A stretch of DNA of 64,000 bases. Origin: Rotaria sordida. Its lineage: Eukaryota > Rotifera > Eurotatoria > Philodinida > Philodinidae. A model generated the notes under the pieces. It searched no databases. It worked only from the letters and a program-made list of their open reading frames with translations, and was not told where the DNA came from. The stretch spans positions 1 through 64,000 of the forward strand of contig CAJNOL010000249.1 of NCBI GenBank assembly GCA_905250125.1, given 5' to 3'. A program made the position numbers and the translations under genes. Shown here one piece after another: positions 38,808-49,747 of this stretch. Positions within the stretch are counted from its first letter, which is position 1. Every line of letters begins with the position of its first letter.

Positions 38808-39482
38808 ATGTCATTATCTTTCTTATCAAATGAAAATAATACCGAGACATTTAATATAACAAAAAGAACTACAATCAAATTAACAACATCAATAATACTT
38901 GATAATGAAAATATATGGCATGATATTAAAGTAATAAAATACAAAATGTATATTTTTTTTTAAAAATTAAAAACTAAAATTTTACTTTAGTCATTTTTCA
39001 ATCTTCAAAATTCATTAATTTTACTTTCAATAATTTGTATAATATTTTTCTTCTTTTTATTATGTCTTATGTTTATTCTAATAAAATTAATGAAAAAAAA
39101 ACGTTTATATAAAAAACAAATTAAATCACAAATAAAAAATTATACAGATATGAATTTTCCATTTCAAACAAAAAAATCTTCATCTCCTATTCAAATGGGT
39201 TTAACATCAAATCAAATAACATCACGTGGAAATATTATTTCAATAAATAAAGATTCTTCATCAACAATTAATCCTACACAAAGTGATAATAAACGAATAT
39301 GGAATGATGAAAAATCAAACACAATAAATCCATCGCTAACAAATAATGATGAAATTGAAACAGTTAATGAAGTTCTTGCAATGGAAGAACGTAATGGAAA
39401 AATGTATTATAAAGTTAATTTTACTGGTCATTCACCTGATTATACAGCTTGGGTTTGTGAAGAAGATTTAATACCTGAATAA
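38808..39482 (+). CDS. Small single-pass membrane protein with a C-terminal chromo-like domain
   Basis: Two exons (38808-38930 and 38991-39482; 60-bp intron) give 204 residues. The N-terminal 48 residues carry two N-glycosylation sequons (NNT, NIT) and no clear signal peptide. A strong transmembrane helix follows at about 49-73 (SLILLSIICIIFFFFLLCLM), then a basic patch (KKKRLYKKQ), which predicts the C-terminus in the cytosol. The last 42 residues resemble a chromo domain: VNEVLAMEERNGKMYYKV, NFTGHSPDYTAW and EEDLIPE align with the VEKILD...YLVKW.G...TWEPEENL pattern. Aromatic-cage positions are mostly not kept (F for the first Trp, H for the second aromatic), so methyl-lysine binding is doubtful. 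The gene start depends on the upstream exon, which joins in frame. Confidence 0.6.
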
Positions 39483-39563
39483 TGACATTGATGTTTTATT
39501 TCTTTTTTTTTCTTTGTTTTCAAAATTTTTCTTTTATTAAAATTGATCTCCAACTGTGAGAGA

Positions 39564-39917
39564 ATGATTTATGAAAGAAATAGAATGACGTTGACAAATA
39601 TGAATTTTATTTTAACAGAAGTTATGCTACATAAACGTAGATTTTTTTTGAAATGGATATCAATTATAATTGCATATATATGTATTTTTTTACTCAGTTA
39701 TGAATATGGTACAAGTAAAAGACATATTCCAGTAGAAGAAGTAACAAATGAACCACGTCATTTAACAATTAAACGACTTTTTTATGATCATGTAGAATAT
39801 CTTAATTCATCTATGATTTTAAACATGATTAATAAAGAATTGAAACAATTGTTACCTTTTGAGATGGGTAATAAAAATTTATTCACATATTATATGAAAG
39901 AATATTTTGTTAGATGA
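39564..39917 (+). CDS. Small membrane-anchored ORF, unrecognised
   Basis: An open frame of 117 codons starting just after the chromo-like gene on the same strand. It has a transmembrane segment near residues 32-50 (WISIIIAYICIFLLSYEY) preceded by basic residues, the arrangement of a type II signal anchor, and then about 65 polar residues. A later ATG at 39600 or 39624 may be the true start. It could be a free-standing short gene or the detached N-terminal exon of the glycosyltransferase-like frame at 41.5 kb, which lacks its own anchor. No acceptor supports that join. Confidence 0.35.
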   Translation: MIYERNRMTLTNMNFILTEVMLHKRRFFLKWISIIIAYICIFLLSYEYGTSKRHIPVEEVTNEPRHLTIKRLFYDHVEYLNSSMILNMINKELKQLLPFEMGNKNLFTYYMKEYFVR

Positions 39918-40386
39918 ATAAAACATTATTTCGAGAGAATATGAGCTTATAATCTTTGTAATAATATGAATGAATGATTCGAAACTGAACATTATAGATG
40001 AAGCACTATTATTCCTTTTCACACATCGCATAATCTCTAAACTTCTTCCATTATCTGATGAGTGCCAGGTTTTTTAAACTTTCCAAAGATCATATATTGT
40101 TCGCTTAATAGTGGCATGCGGTAAAGTTTTTCTTTATATCATGGATGAGAGACGTCGAAAACTTTTCTTTCCAATCCATAGGTTACCCATAATTCAGCCG
40201 ATAACTCTATGAATATGCTTTAATTCGACTCTATATATTCTGTTTTTAGTTCATAGATTACAGAGTTGAATCGAGTAGTTCGAACTCTATCCATTAGGTA
40301 ACCTTGATATAGACTACGACAACAAAAGACATTGTCAACAACAGAGAGAGAACCCGAATACGTGTCACATTTGATCATTCGACTAA

Positions 40387-40496
40387 CGAGGAAATCTCTT
40401 CAGCTATTTCCTTCCGATTTCAATGATTTTTTGTCTATAATAGCTATAGACAAAAAGATCATTGAAATTAGAAGGAGACAACTGTAGAGGTTCCTC
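40387..40496. mobile_element. Short hairpin element (about 110 bp) of the CGAGGGAAC family
   Basis: The left arm CGAGGAAATCTCTTCAGCTA, continuing to GATTTCAATGATTTTTTGTC, pairs with the right arm (GACAAAAAGATCATTGAAAT to AGAGGTTCCTC). It is essentially two arms with almost no interior. The arms match the ends of the 30.10- and 55.06-kb elements closely, so it looks like an internally deleted derivative. Confidence 0.75.
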
Positions 40497-41364
40497 TATA
40501 AGTAACAGATACTAAGACGGTAATGGGTCACATATAGCAAGTCATAATGATGTCTTCATTGAAGCAACCTTTTTTGTAAGTCTTTTCTGAGAAATAGAGA
40601 TAATTTCATGGATAAAATCATGAATCACTCGATAAAATCTGTCTTCAAATTTAGCTGCATGGATCTTCGCTAAGTTTATCCAAATGACTTGTCCAAGTCA
40701 CTGAGTTTGGGTAGAGCTAACCCTTCGAAGCTTCAATTCAATCCATTTAGTATATTTCTTGTTGAGATCAACAGTTAATAAGATAGTTGATTTATTTAAT
40801 ATCTTCAAAAATTTTCTATGTTATAATCATTCTTTAGATCTTGTTGAAAAATATCTAAATTGAAAAAGTCTTAAAATGCATAGATCAAGAAGAAAAATAT
40901 CGACAGAATAAATTTATTCTTTGTAATAAAGGATAAATATGGTGTGTTATTATTTATTATTGAAACCGATAAGAGAAAAATAATAATTCAATAACTCCAT
41001 CAGTGATGTGAGTCGAAAGAAAGATGAACTCAATCTTATTCATAAACATTCGTATCTTTGTAACGCATATCGATACTTCTGTGAGTGTAGATATAAGTTA
41101 TTCTAGAATAGGACTTTGACATAATCGAGCATCCTTAAAACTGTTTTGTTATTGATATCTTTAAAGTTATTCAACATTTTCCATAATTCGAGCTTCTAAT
41201 GAATAGCTTGCCATTAAATATAAGTTTCAATGTACAATTCAATGTTCACGCAAAAATTCTTTCAAAATACTGCCGTATAGTTTCCATCAAACTTTTATCT
41301 TATTAAATCCTCAATCAAATAAGAATGATACATACAAATAAAAGAGACATTCTTCTAGAAGCCA

Positions 41365-41392
41365 TCGGATCCAAAATTTTCAAACTCGAGCT
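41365..41392. repeat. Dispersed palindromic motif, copy at 41.4 kb
   Basis: CGGATCCAAAATTTTCAAAC followed by TCGAGCTC resembles the GGGTCCGAAAATTTCGGACC family but is more diverged on its right side. Confidence 0.45.
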
Positions 41393-41494
41393 CCCAACCA
41401 ACTCGACGAGCTCTACAATCTTCTCAAGCTATATTTTAACGATGACATTCTTATTTTCGATATATAAAAATAACATCATATTCGACTAACCTAA

Positions 41495-42508
41495 ACCAAC
41501 AATCAAACTTCAAATATTCGTCATGGTCTTGTTGTTTTTTATGATTTTTCAAATCATCATATACTTTTTCAACAGTTTCTATGGTTATATTCATCATGGA
41601 TTCAATTACGTCAACATACTTATATTCAAAATGATCTTATTTTATTTATTTCTTCATCAACAATACCTAATGATTTTAAAAAACTTAAAAATATAACTAA
41701 AAGTTTAAATAATAAAAATCAATTTATTATATATTCATGTACAACATTAATTGATTCAATATTAAATAAAAATTATAAAATATTAAATAATTTTTCAATA
41801 CATTTTCATATGGAACTTGCACGTTTATTTTATTGGCAACAAACACGTCTTTCATCATTATTATTATTTCTTATAGATGAATATAAAAATAAATTATTAA
41901 TATATGATTATATATTTCGTTTAGATATTGATTCATTTTTAATGTCAAATTTTTATGTTTATCAACAAACATCATCATTTATACTTGGTGAATCAATACC
42001 TTATGATCAATATACATTAAATAGATTAGAAAGAATACAAAAATATTTTTATTTAAAATCAAAATCTAAAATAATGAAACAATCAATAACAATAAGTTGG
42101 TTTGGTCGATTAAATTTCATAAGTAAATTAACACGTCAAATAATATTAATGGCTTTATGGTTAATTAAAGAAGAATTTACTGAATCTGAACGTTTACATC
42201 ATTTAACTTATTTAAATTATCCATCATGGTATATTGATGGACTATTAGAATATGCAACAGCTATTATACTTTCTCTTAATCAATATGAAAAATTTTATGA
42301 TAAAATTTTTTATCAATTTGATTGTCATCATGTATTAACTAATTGTCTTCATATATCTTTTCGTGATCCATCACATCATTTACATTTATCAAAACATTCA
42401 CTTCGTTTATTAACAAATATTAATCAAAGTAATTTAACAAATAATGAATTATATATATATAGAACTGTGATTAAATCAAATGGAATGTTTCAATTATATT
42501 TTTCATAG
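41495..42508 (+). CDS. Glycosyltransferase-like protein, 5' end missing (possible pseudogene)
   Basis: An open frame of 337 codons. The first ATG is only at 41810, but protein-like sequence continues upstream in the same frame to the stop at 41492, including RHGLVVFYDFSNHHIL and FLWLYSSWIQLRQH, so the true N-terminus lies earlier. The central YIFRLDIDSFLM holds a DxD-type motif expected for metal-dependent nucleotide-sugar binding, and FILGESIPYDQ follows. The general layout recalls the DUF7164 group of glycosyltransferase-like proteins, an assignment from memory of the motif pattern only. No AG acceptor lies between the in-frame stop and the conserved text, and no membrane anchor precedes it. 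It is therefore either 5'-truncated or fed by an unusual splice. The 3' end is intact. Confidence 0.55.
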   Translation, partial: TNNQTSNIRHGLVVFYDFSNHHILFQQFLWLYSSWIQLRQHTYIQNDLILFISSSTIPNDFKKLKNITKSLNNKNQFIIYSCTTLIDSILNKNYKILNNFSIHFHMELARLFYWQQTRLSSLLLFLIDEYKNKLLIYDYIFRLDIDSFLMSNFYVYQQTSSFILGESIPYDQYTLNRLERIQKYFYLKSKSKIMKQSITISWFGRLNFISKLTRQIILMALWLIKEEFTESERLHHLTYLNYPSWYIDGLLEYATAIILSLNQYEKFYDKIFYQFDCHHVLTNCLHISFRDPSHHLHLSKHSLRLLTNINQSNLTNNELYIYRTVIKSNGMFQLYFS

Positions 42509-44090
42509 TTTAGATTGTATGAATATTTTCTTTGAAATAAAATGTTTCGGTTCGAACAATACCCAATTCGATACCTTTCCAGTTCGATCCAAACCGAACT
42601 CAAACTAATAAAATTCGATTCGATTCGGTCTCTAGTTCAGTCCTGTTACGTCGACTAGTTAAGATTAATTAGAGAAATTTCTCGACTGGTCGATAAATTC
42701 TTTATTTTCATTCTGTCGACAACTTTTTGTGCCTTTGACAGAATATCTTTTAATAATTAAGCATTTGCTCGATAAGTTAAGGTGCAAGTAATAGAGAATA
42801 CCAAGAATCACGAGTTGTTTATTAATATTTGACCTAATAATATGATTAATAGCAATATATTTGTTTATTTTTAAATAATAACATCGAACAAGAAGAGGAC
42901 TTTTCGCAATTGGACCCGAATTCGAAATAGAGTTAACAACATCTGGCAAATGTTTTCACAATCACAGTACAGTTTTCAGACTTTTATGTGATAAACAAAA
43001 GTATACTATTTAGTTTGTTCTATAAATAGTAACAAAAAAGCAAGTGAATAAAGTAATTCAAGATTCACTTGATGTCGTTCTGCTTCTAAAATTCGATCAA
43101 TTTCGTTAAGTATATGTTTGCTTGTTGGCTGATGAGGCTGAAAAGGAACGCAGTACTGGTATCAAACGTCATAATTATAGATACATGCATAAATGCTTTT
43201 TCCAGCATGATAATACATGCTTACCTCTTTGATAAATCATTTTCGACTCCATGTATTCAATTACTTCGTCACATGATTCATCATTATCTGTAGATGAGTT
43301 TTCATTTAAAACGAATTCTTTTAGTTAAACACTATCGTTTTCTATTTCTGTGACTTTTTCTCAAATACAATAAATTGTTCAATCATGATCGAATCGATTT
43401 TTACTTCTATGCTTTTATATAAATAGCAATTTGAATATTTTGAAAAATCGAGATCTCATTAATTTCCGCATCAGGTTCATGTATGATCTCATATCTAGAC
43501 CCATTCTTCGGGCCATACCGAGCACTCAACCAAGTTGCAGAACACTAACCCATACTCACACTCATATTGAACATAATAATGAATCATTGTGATTGATAAT
43601 ATTAGAACCGAACTGAGAAATCATTGAATGGGACCGAATCAGAGGTAAATCTTTTGCCTCAAATAGAGAAATGCAACATTTGAATACAAAAAATAGTTTA
43701 ATTAATTAAAAGAAAGAAAATACATAGCTTAACTCAACAACATAAACATGAGCAACAGCAGATTGTTAGAATCCGAGTCTTTTAACATAAACGAATCAAA
43801 ATTTAATAAATAGTAAATACGATGTGCATTTCAAATGTATAGTATATGATAAAAACATATATAATTGTAATTTATCTAATACTTTTTCTTTTTTTGGCAG
43901 TTGTTATAGTAGAATCGTAAAATTTTGTTAACATAGATATGTAAAACAAATATTCTACTACGTAAATAACAGTGCAAAATTCAATTTGAATGCTCAAAGT
44001 TCTGAAAAAGTTTATTAATTAATACTTATTAAACAAAAAAAGAAAATATCAAAAACAAAACAAAAAAAGCATAAATGCAACTGTATTTAT
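42509..44090. other. Intergenic stretch with a coding-like remnant
   Basis: Between 43.08 and 43.33 kb the minus strand reads protein-like pieces (SSTDNDESCDEVIEYMESKM and PTSKHILNEIDRILEAERHQ), interrupted by what could be one intron. Acidic text ending EVIEYME and a following LNEIDRIL resemble pieces of the C-terminal part of hAT-type transposases, but this is too weak to name. The rest of the stretch shows nothing recognisable. Confidence 0.3.
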
Positions 44091-47000
44091 CTAACACGAA
44101 ATAATTTCATATGAAATTGGTATTGAAGTAACGGAGGAAGATTCGAGAAATATCTATAGCAAAAGAAAACTTTAAAATATGAATATTATCTTTTTTTTTT
44201 TAGTTTTTCGTTTACCTGATCTGATACAGATCGAAGTTGAATATGTAATCGACGTAAACATTTTAGATTGTTTTGACACAGACATATGACATATTTAATA
44301 TGATCATATAATTGATATTTTTTTATTTTTGATAATGAATTAACTGTTTGAATAAGTTTAATATATTGTAAAAAAGGTGCTATTCGAAATAATAATGTAA
44401 AGAATTCTAATGAATAATCAGTTGATATACAAAGTGATCGTAATGAAAATAATAATAAAGGATATGTTAATTCAAATTTGTAAGGTTCAAATATTGATTG
44501 TGAAAGATCCTAACAATACAAAAAATTCAATTTTAAATTATCAAGGACACCTCCGCCTTCGTTTGAACCATAGATAAAACGCCTAAAATAAGGAGATAGG
44601 TGTTCAAGAAAAAAAATTTTAAACAAGATTTTTCATAAGATCGAATCGGGTCCATTCACGGTCGCCCTTTAGTTTTGTCTAATTGGACTGAAATTTTTAC
44701 CACCAATACTGGAAAGTACTCTCTTGAAGTGAAATCGACTGTGTTCATTTTTAATCTTTCTATCAGTATATATAGAATCTTGAATGTTAGTATCCCAGTT
44801 TTGGATCCGAACTTTGACGTATTTCTGTCATATAAAAAAGAAAGCAAAATTTCTGGAAAAGCTTAAAACAACTTCTGAAATATAGCCTATGGTCTCTCCA
44901 GAAAAATGCACAACCCAATTAAACAAAGTAAGTGGGAGATCGTAAGCAAGTCCTATAGAAAACCAGGATATTCTCGAAAAAACCTTGTTTAAATTTTTTT
45001 TCCTCAAACACATGTCTCCTTATTTTAGATGCTCTATCTGTAGTGGAAACTTCAAGAGAATCGGAGATGGTCCTTCAGCAATAGGTACCCGAGTTAGTAT
45101 TGCTCATATTGAATAGCATTTTCAAAAATTTTTATGCATTAATAATAGATGAAGTTAAGATATCTGTAATTCTACCAATTAATTTTATAATTAAAGTAGA
45201 ATTGTAAAAAAAAACAATGATTGATTCAAATTCGAATTTAGCTTACAAATAGTAACACATCTTTACATAATTGATTATAAAGAAGCAAAAAAAAAGTGAT
45301 GAGAATAGTTTTCTTTGCTTTTCCAAGTCATATAGAAGATACCTCGTCATAATAGACAAAATGGATTATTATTATTTTACAATCATGTCCAGATCAAAGA
45401 TGGAATCAGTTTGGACTTTTTATGACCGATACCGATTTAAGTAGGCCAGAGTGAATTGCACCGACCGGTCAATCTGAAATTCATACCAGTCATAGACTGA
45501 CGAGTTGTTGTACTATTCTCTATGTGGATAGTGATATTTAGTGCAATCAACTTTTAACAAAGTTTCATTACACAACCTCTATGAGATAATAAGAGCAAGA
45601 ATATGAATAAGACACACCAGTAATAACCAATCTATCAGCGTTCACCCGATCTGAAATCCATACTGTCCAGGCAGACAAGCAAACGGTAACAACGGTGTTT
45701 AAACAGTATGGTATGTCTCCAAAAATGCGTTTAAACTGGTCAAAAACATTTAGTTGTTTAACATGTTGTCACCGTTTAAATAGTAAATGTCTGTGATCGT
45801 TTCAACGCGGCTTCTGAGACATATCAAACAATTTTAACAGTTTGAATGAGTCTGGTTATGGCTGTTGCTGTGAATCTTCTATTTAGCCACAATTATACTC
45901 AAATCCATCAATATTCCACATCCCTACCCACACTAACACATGCGCACAAATACTTAACCCCCCCCCCCCACACACACACTCCACATCAACAACACACCCA
46001 CACCTTTTACACGTCCATCAATAATGAAAAGTCACAATTCGAAAAAAGATTGATGATCAAAAGCATTTTTTTCACCGAATATACACTCAATTGCACACCA
46101 AGCGAGATATATTATAAATGAACATATGAAGAAGAAAATGAGCAAATATATGAAAATACAGAAACTAATTTTTCTTTTCATTCTGTCCGATTATTTCGAA
46201 TATAAGAACGAAAAAAAAAAGTTAAAACGTGATATTATATGCAACGGAATATAAATGTATATGTATTGCAAAAAACAAAGAAAAAAGAAAGATATATAGA
46301 GATATAAATGAAATGGTATAGTTCTCACTTGCTTATATTAAATATGATGTTTTCTAAGAAAAAAAAAAGAAGTAGTGTGAACAACAACAGAGGAGTCAGA
46401 GAAGCGAAGAACGATATCAGCACTTAGTGATGGATGCTATATAAAAATAGGATAATTGAAGATACATCATAAACTGCTGATAATTTAACATTCCATGGTT
46501 TCTAATACGAGTGTAACAATGTGTTGCGTGGCAGTTTGAGCACATTACGCTATTTTATCATTGTTTACGGCAAAGCTCGCATTGTATCCTCATCAACTCA
46601 CCATGATTTTTATGTCCATAGATATACATTTTCATATATATATATATATGTATACATCATTCTCTGATCAAAAATATTCAGCAAAGAACATTCAATACAA
46701 ACTTCTGCCAATTCCATTACAAAAACATGTCTTTTTCTTGTTCAGTGATATGTTTACTTCCATTTTAGTTAGACAAATAAAGCATGTGAAAGACTGTAAT
46801 AAATAATATTTGATCAATTTAATATGATCTAAACCAAAACGGAAATTTTTTGTTTAAACATGATTTATTTCGATGCAACAAAATAAGATCGTTTTAACGT
46901 TCTTATAATCGTTTTTTGTCTGCCTGAGTGATACTGAATCCATCTCTGGTCCAGATATTCTGGAACTAATTTAGTTCTAATCTTGACTAGAGTCCATTGG

Positions 47001-48148
47001 ATTCGTTCCAGACTCGGAATCGGCTATGAAATTTTTCTGTTAACTGAATCCGGGTTCGAAAATTTGAAATCTGACAGGCTCTACACTTGATTACATATGA
47101 CACGAATTGAGCATAAAAAATATTAATCTCAAAGAACTTTGATTGAAATTCTATGTCCAAATAAGTTTTGATATCAAATGACTACACAATAGAATATCGT
47201 TGAATTTTATTTTATTTTAAAATTCATTCTAAGATAAATGTATTATCTTAGATAAAGCAAGTTCTATTTAATAAATAATCTTCTTACCAATTCACGAATA
47301 TCAATCTTTTGAAAATAATTCAATGCTCGATCAATATATCGACCTAGTTTTAACAAACATACATAATTCCACTGAAAAGAATAAAAAAAACACTAGATAA
47401 ATATTTTCATTATAGAAAAAAAAACCATCATAATTTACTGATGATGAACGATCAACAAATATTTTCCATTTCTTTGATATTAATCGACAGCTAAAAAGTA
47501 AACATTCTCTTCTAAATAAGTTTCAATATAATCATTATCATTTACTTTAATCTTGTTGATATATCAGTAAAATCAATAATTTTCTGAAGAATTCGATCAT
47601 CATATTTATTCGAATTAAATAAATCAATTTTCTTATCATTATCATCAAGTTTTTTAATAAATAAATCAATATCATTTTGTGATATTCCACTACATTTTAA
47701 TAATTCTAAATCTGCTTGTACATAATATGGAAGTATTTTTCGTTTTTTTACTATTTTTATAGTTTCTTCAATATTATCTTTTTCTTTATTATTTTCACAT
47801 AGAAATTTTGTTCGAGTATAAGTAACTGATTTATCAGAAAATATAATTATATCATAAAGTGATGGATCAACATGACATGTACTTGTTACATCTATAACTG
47901 ATAATGGATTGGAACCAAAGATATTTTTAATAATAGCTGGTGGTAATTCTATTAAAAATGACCGAAAAAAAACAAAAAAAAAAAAAGAAGAATTTATTTT
48001 TTTATTATTTACCTAAACTTAATTCACGATTTTTTGAATGTTGAATTATATTTCGATGTAATAAAAAATAACAATTCAAGATTTTTATTGTTAAATATTG
48101 TCGAGTATTTATACAATATTGAACTAATTCGTATTGATTATCTGACAT
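44091..48148 (-). CDS. F-box-like protein, unrecognised family
   Basis: Six exons (48013-48148, 47546-47948, 47439-47490, 47288-47371, 44216-44509, 44091-44153) join in frame to 343 residues, with MSDNQYELVQY at the start. Residues about 155-190 (DDRILQKIIDFTDISTRLN followed by CRLISKKWKIFVD) have the helix pattern of an F-box, with the terminal K-W pair, so a role as a substrate adaptor of an SCF ubiquitin ligase is possible. An earlier LPPAIIKNIF could be an alternative start of such a fold. The C-terminal third is leucine-rich and helical (YPLLLFSLRSLCIST, RRLHIQLRSVSDQ). The frame is open upstream to 48253, so a longer start is possible but would add only a lysine-rich tail. The 2.8-kb intron between exons 4 and 5 holds repeats. 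Function is inferred. Confidence 0.55.
44543..45075. mobile_element. Inverted-repeat element in the F-box-like gene's large intron
   Basis: The left arm (CCTAAAATAAGGAGATAGGT, GTTCAAGAAAAAAAATTT, AAACAAG) pairs with the right arm (reverse complement TCTAAAATAAGGAGACATGT, GTTTGAGGAAAAAAAATTT, AAACAAG) over about 85 bp. The outer ends are CAAGGACACCTCCGCCTTC and, reverse-complemented, GAAGGACCATCTCCGATTC. Non-coding; interior short open frames are chance. Confidence 0.65.
45486..45632 (-). repeat. Dispersed repeat, copy 2 (inverted copy of 16283-16433)
   Basis: Read on the minus strand it shows TACTGGTGTGTCTTAT, TTGTGTAATGAAA, AAATATCACTATCCACA and TAGTACAACAA in the same order as 16283-16433 on the plus strand. 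Non-coding and diverged. Confidence 0.65.
45668..46926. mobile_element. Possible DNA transposon remnant with 11-bp terminal repeats
   Basis: CAGGCAGACAA at 45668-45678 is matched exactly by TTGTCTGCCTG at 46916-46926. GTTTAAA phrases recur just inside both ends (45698, 45728, 45774 and 46850). No flanking duplication was found and no transposase frame is intact, so the two matching ends could be coincidence. It lies in the large intron of the F-box-like gene. Confidence 0.35.
45958..45980. repeat. C-run followed by (CA)n
   Basis: A run of about 12 C bases is followed by CACACACACAC and a C/A-rich tail to about 46010. It is strongly C-biased on the plus strand compared with its surroundings and generates a chance Thr/His/Pro-rich open frame. 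Confidence 0.85.
47046..47084. repeat. Dispersed palindromic motif, copy in the F-box-like gene intron
   Basis: ATCCGGGTTCGAAAATTTGA followed by AATCTGACAGGCTCTA. The left half keeps the family pattern well, but the right half has drifted. Confidence 0.5.
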
Positions 48149-49747
48149 TATCGGAAAAAATAACGATTTTTTTTTTCTTTTCTTTTCTTTTTTATTTGAC
48201 TTGAGGTCTATAATTAATTTTAATCGTTTTATTATTGGTGTATTTAATTGCATGATGAATTGCTCGATTGAGAAGGTATTTAAAGCGTCATCTATAAGAA
48301 AAAAAAAAAAGGGAATTCTATTTTATTTTTGAAAAATTATAAAGTAGAATTGAGATTATTTCAACGAGAAAATCTGATGAATGATCGAATGAGAGAAATT
48401 TTTAAAAGAATTTTTCTCTCAACCTTCTCATTGGTTATTTATTGATTTTTTCGAAAACTTTTCTACCCGATTAGAGGGCAAATATGTCGTTTGAAACTTC
48501 TGATAGTTTAGTAAACTGAATGAGTGATGAAATTGGACTGACTATTTCTTACCAAAGAATAGATTGAAAGATGTTTCTAAAATCTACACTACCTATGTAA
48601 TAAGTTAGAATCATCTTACAAGGTAATGATACACCTAACTTCAATAAGATAATGAGATCAGTGTTTTATCGCTAAGCGAGCAGCGCTCTTCCGAATATAT
48701 CGGATTGATCTTCCTTGAGTTGTAAATCATCCCTTTTGGAAGAGAAAACTTGCATAAAATACTGGACACGATTCAGCATGATGATCTCATAGTGCAGCAA
48801 GAGAGTTTTCTTCAATCTTGAAAATTTACTGTCCACCAATTGGAATGAGACTAATTATGCAACAGATCGAATAAATATTAGAATTAGTTATCGCATTATA
48901 ATTATTTTGCTTCCTCTTCGAAACAAAATAATCAAACAAGAAATCAGTACAAACATATTAATTTTCATTTGTAATCAGCACTATTGATCGTGCAAAGATT
49001 GGTACGACACATATCTATATCGCTTGTTCCAGATCATAGTACAATGTCAGTTAAATCGACAACTTCTTTTCTAGCGGCCTTGACTCCAGTGATTTTAGTT
49101 TTTCTGGTCCCAGCCTCGGTCTAGAGAAAACTATTCCAGAGTTTATTCGTATGACATCTAAAATAATTGTTTAATACTCGTTTTTTGGATTTATTTAGTT
49201 GACAACTAGCATTTTTTTGGGCCATCACTCTTGAATTATGTTCTAGTTCATATGATTTATAAGATAATTCGCTCAAAACTACAGAATATTTTACTACAAA
49301 CTTGAGTTCCGGTTACGGCAAAAATTTTTTTACGATCCGGATGTCCCGTACATCTGTAGTCCGTGACGAACCCGACGAGTTCTAGTCAATATCAACTTTG
49401 ATATAAATCACTTGTTGATAAACTATTTTGTGCTAGGAATTTCATTTTTGAATATAATTTGTTTTTCACAACAAACTAGAGTTCTGCGAAATGAACTTTT
49501 TTCGAGCCCCGAACGTCCTACAGGACTCTAGAACAAATACTATTCAATAAATTATTGCTATGATTATTTCTTTGTCTATGCAAATCACTATTACGAACTT
49601 TTCAATCCTTTCAAAACTATATAGTAATGAATCACTCTTGTTTGTTTTACTTTTTTAACTAAAAAAAACTAATAACAAACAGCAAAAAAAGAAAGCTCAA
49701 ACAATATCGCCATAAAAGAAAATTTTCTTTGTAGATTATAATAATCA
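48149..49747. other. Divergent intergenic region between the F-box-like and RRM genes
   Basis: About 1.6 kb between two starts on opposite strands, so both promoters should be here. No gene, RNA or clear element was recognised. A diverged relative of the dispersed palindromic motif (ACGATCCGGATGTCCCG and GACGAACCCGACGAGTTC) is at about 49332-49384. Confidence 0.45.

Larger units (their letters stand above)
39918..41494. other. Gene-free stretch holding a hairpin element
   Basis: Apart from the 40387-40496 hairpin and a palindromic-motif copy near 41365-41392, no gene or RNA was recognised. There is no AG splice acceptor in the last 80 bp before the glycosyltransferase-like frame begins, which matters for judging that gene. 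Confidence 0.45.

Noticed and set aside
43080-43330. Minus-strand coding-like text considered as an hAT transposase fragment
   Set aside because: The resemblance is limited to a few acidic and leucine positions. It was kept only as a low-confidence remark in the intergenic entry.
45846-46121. Open frame rich in Thr, His and Pro
   Set aside because: It runs through the C-run and CA repeat and has repeat-driven composition only.
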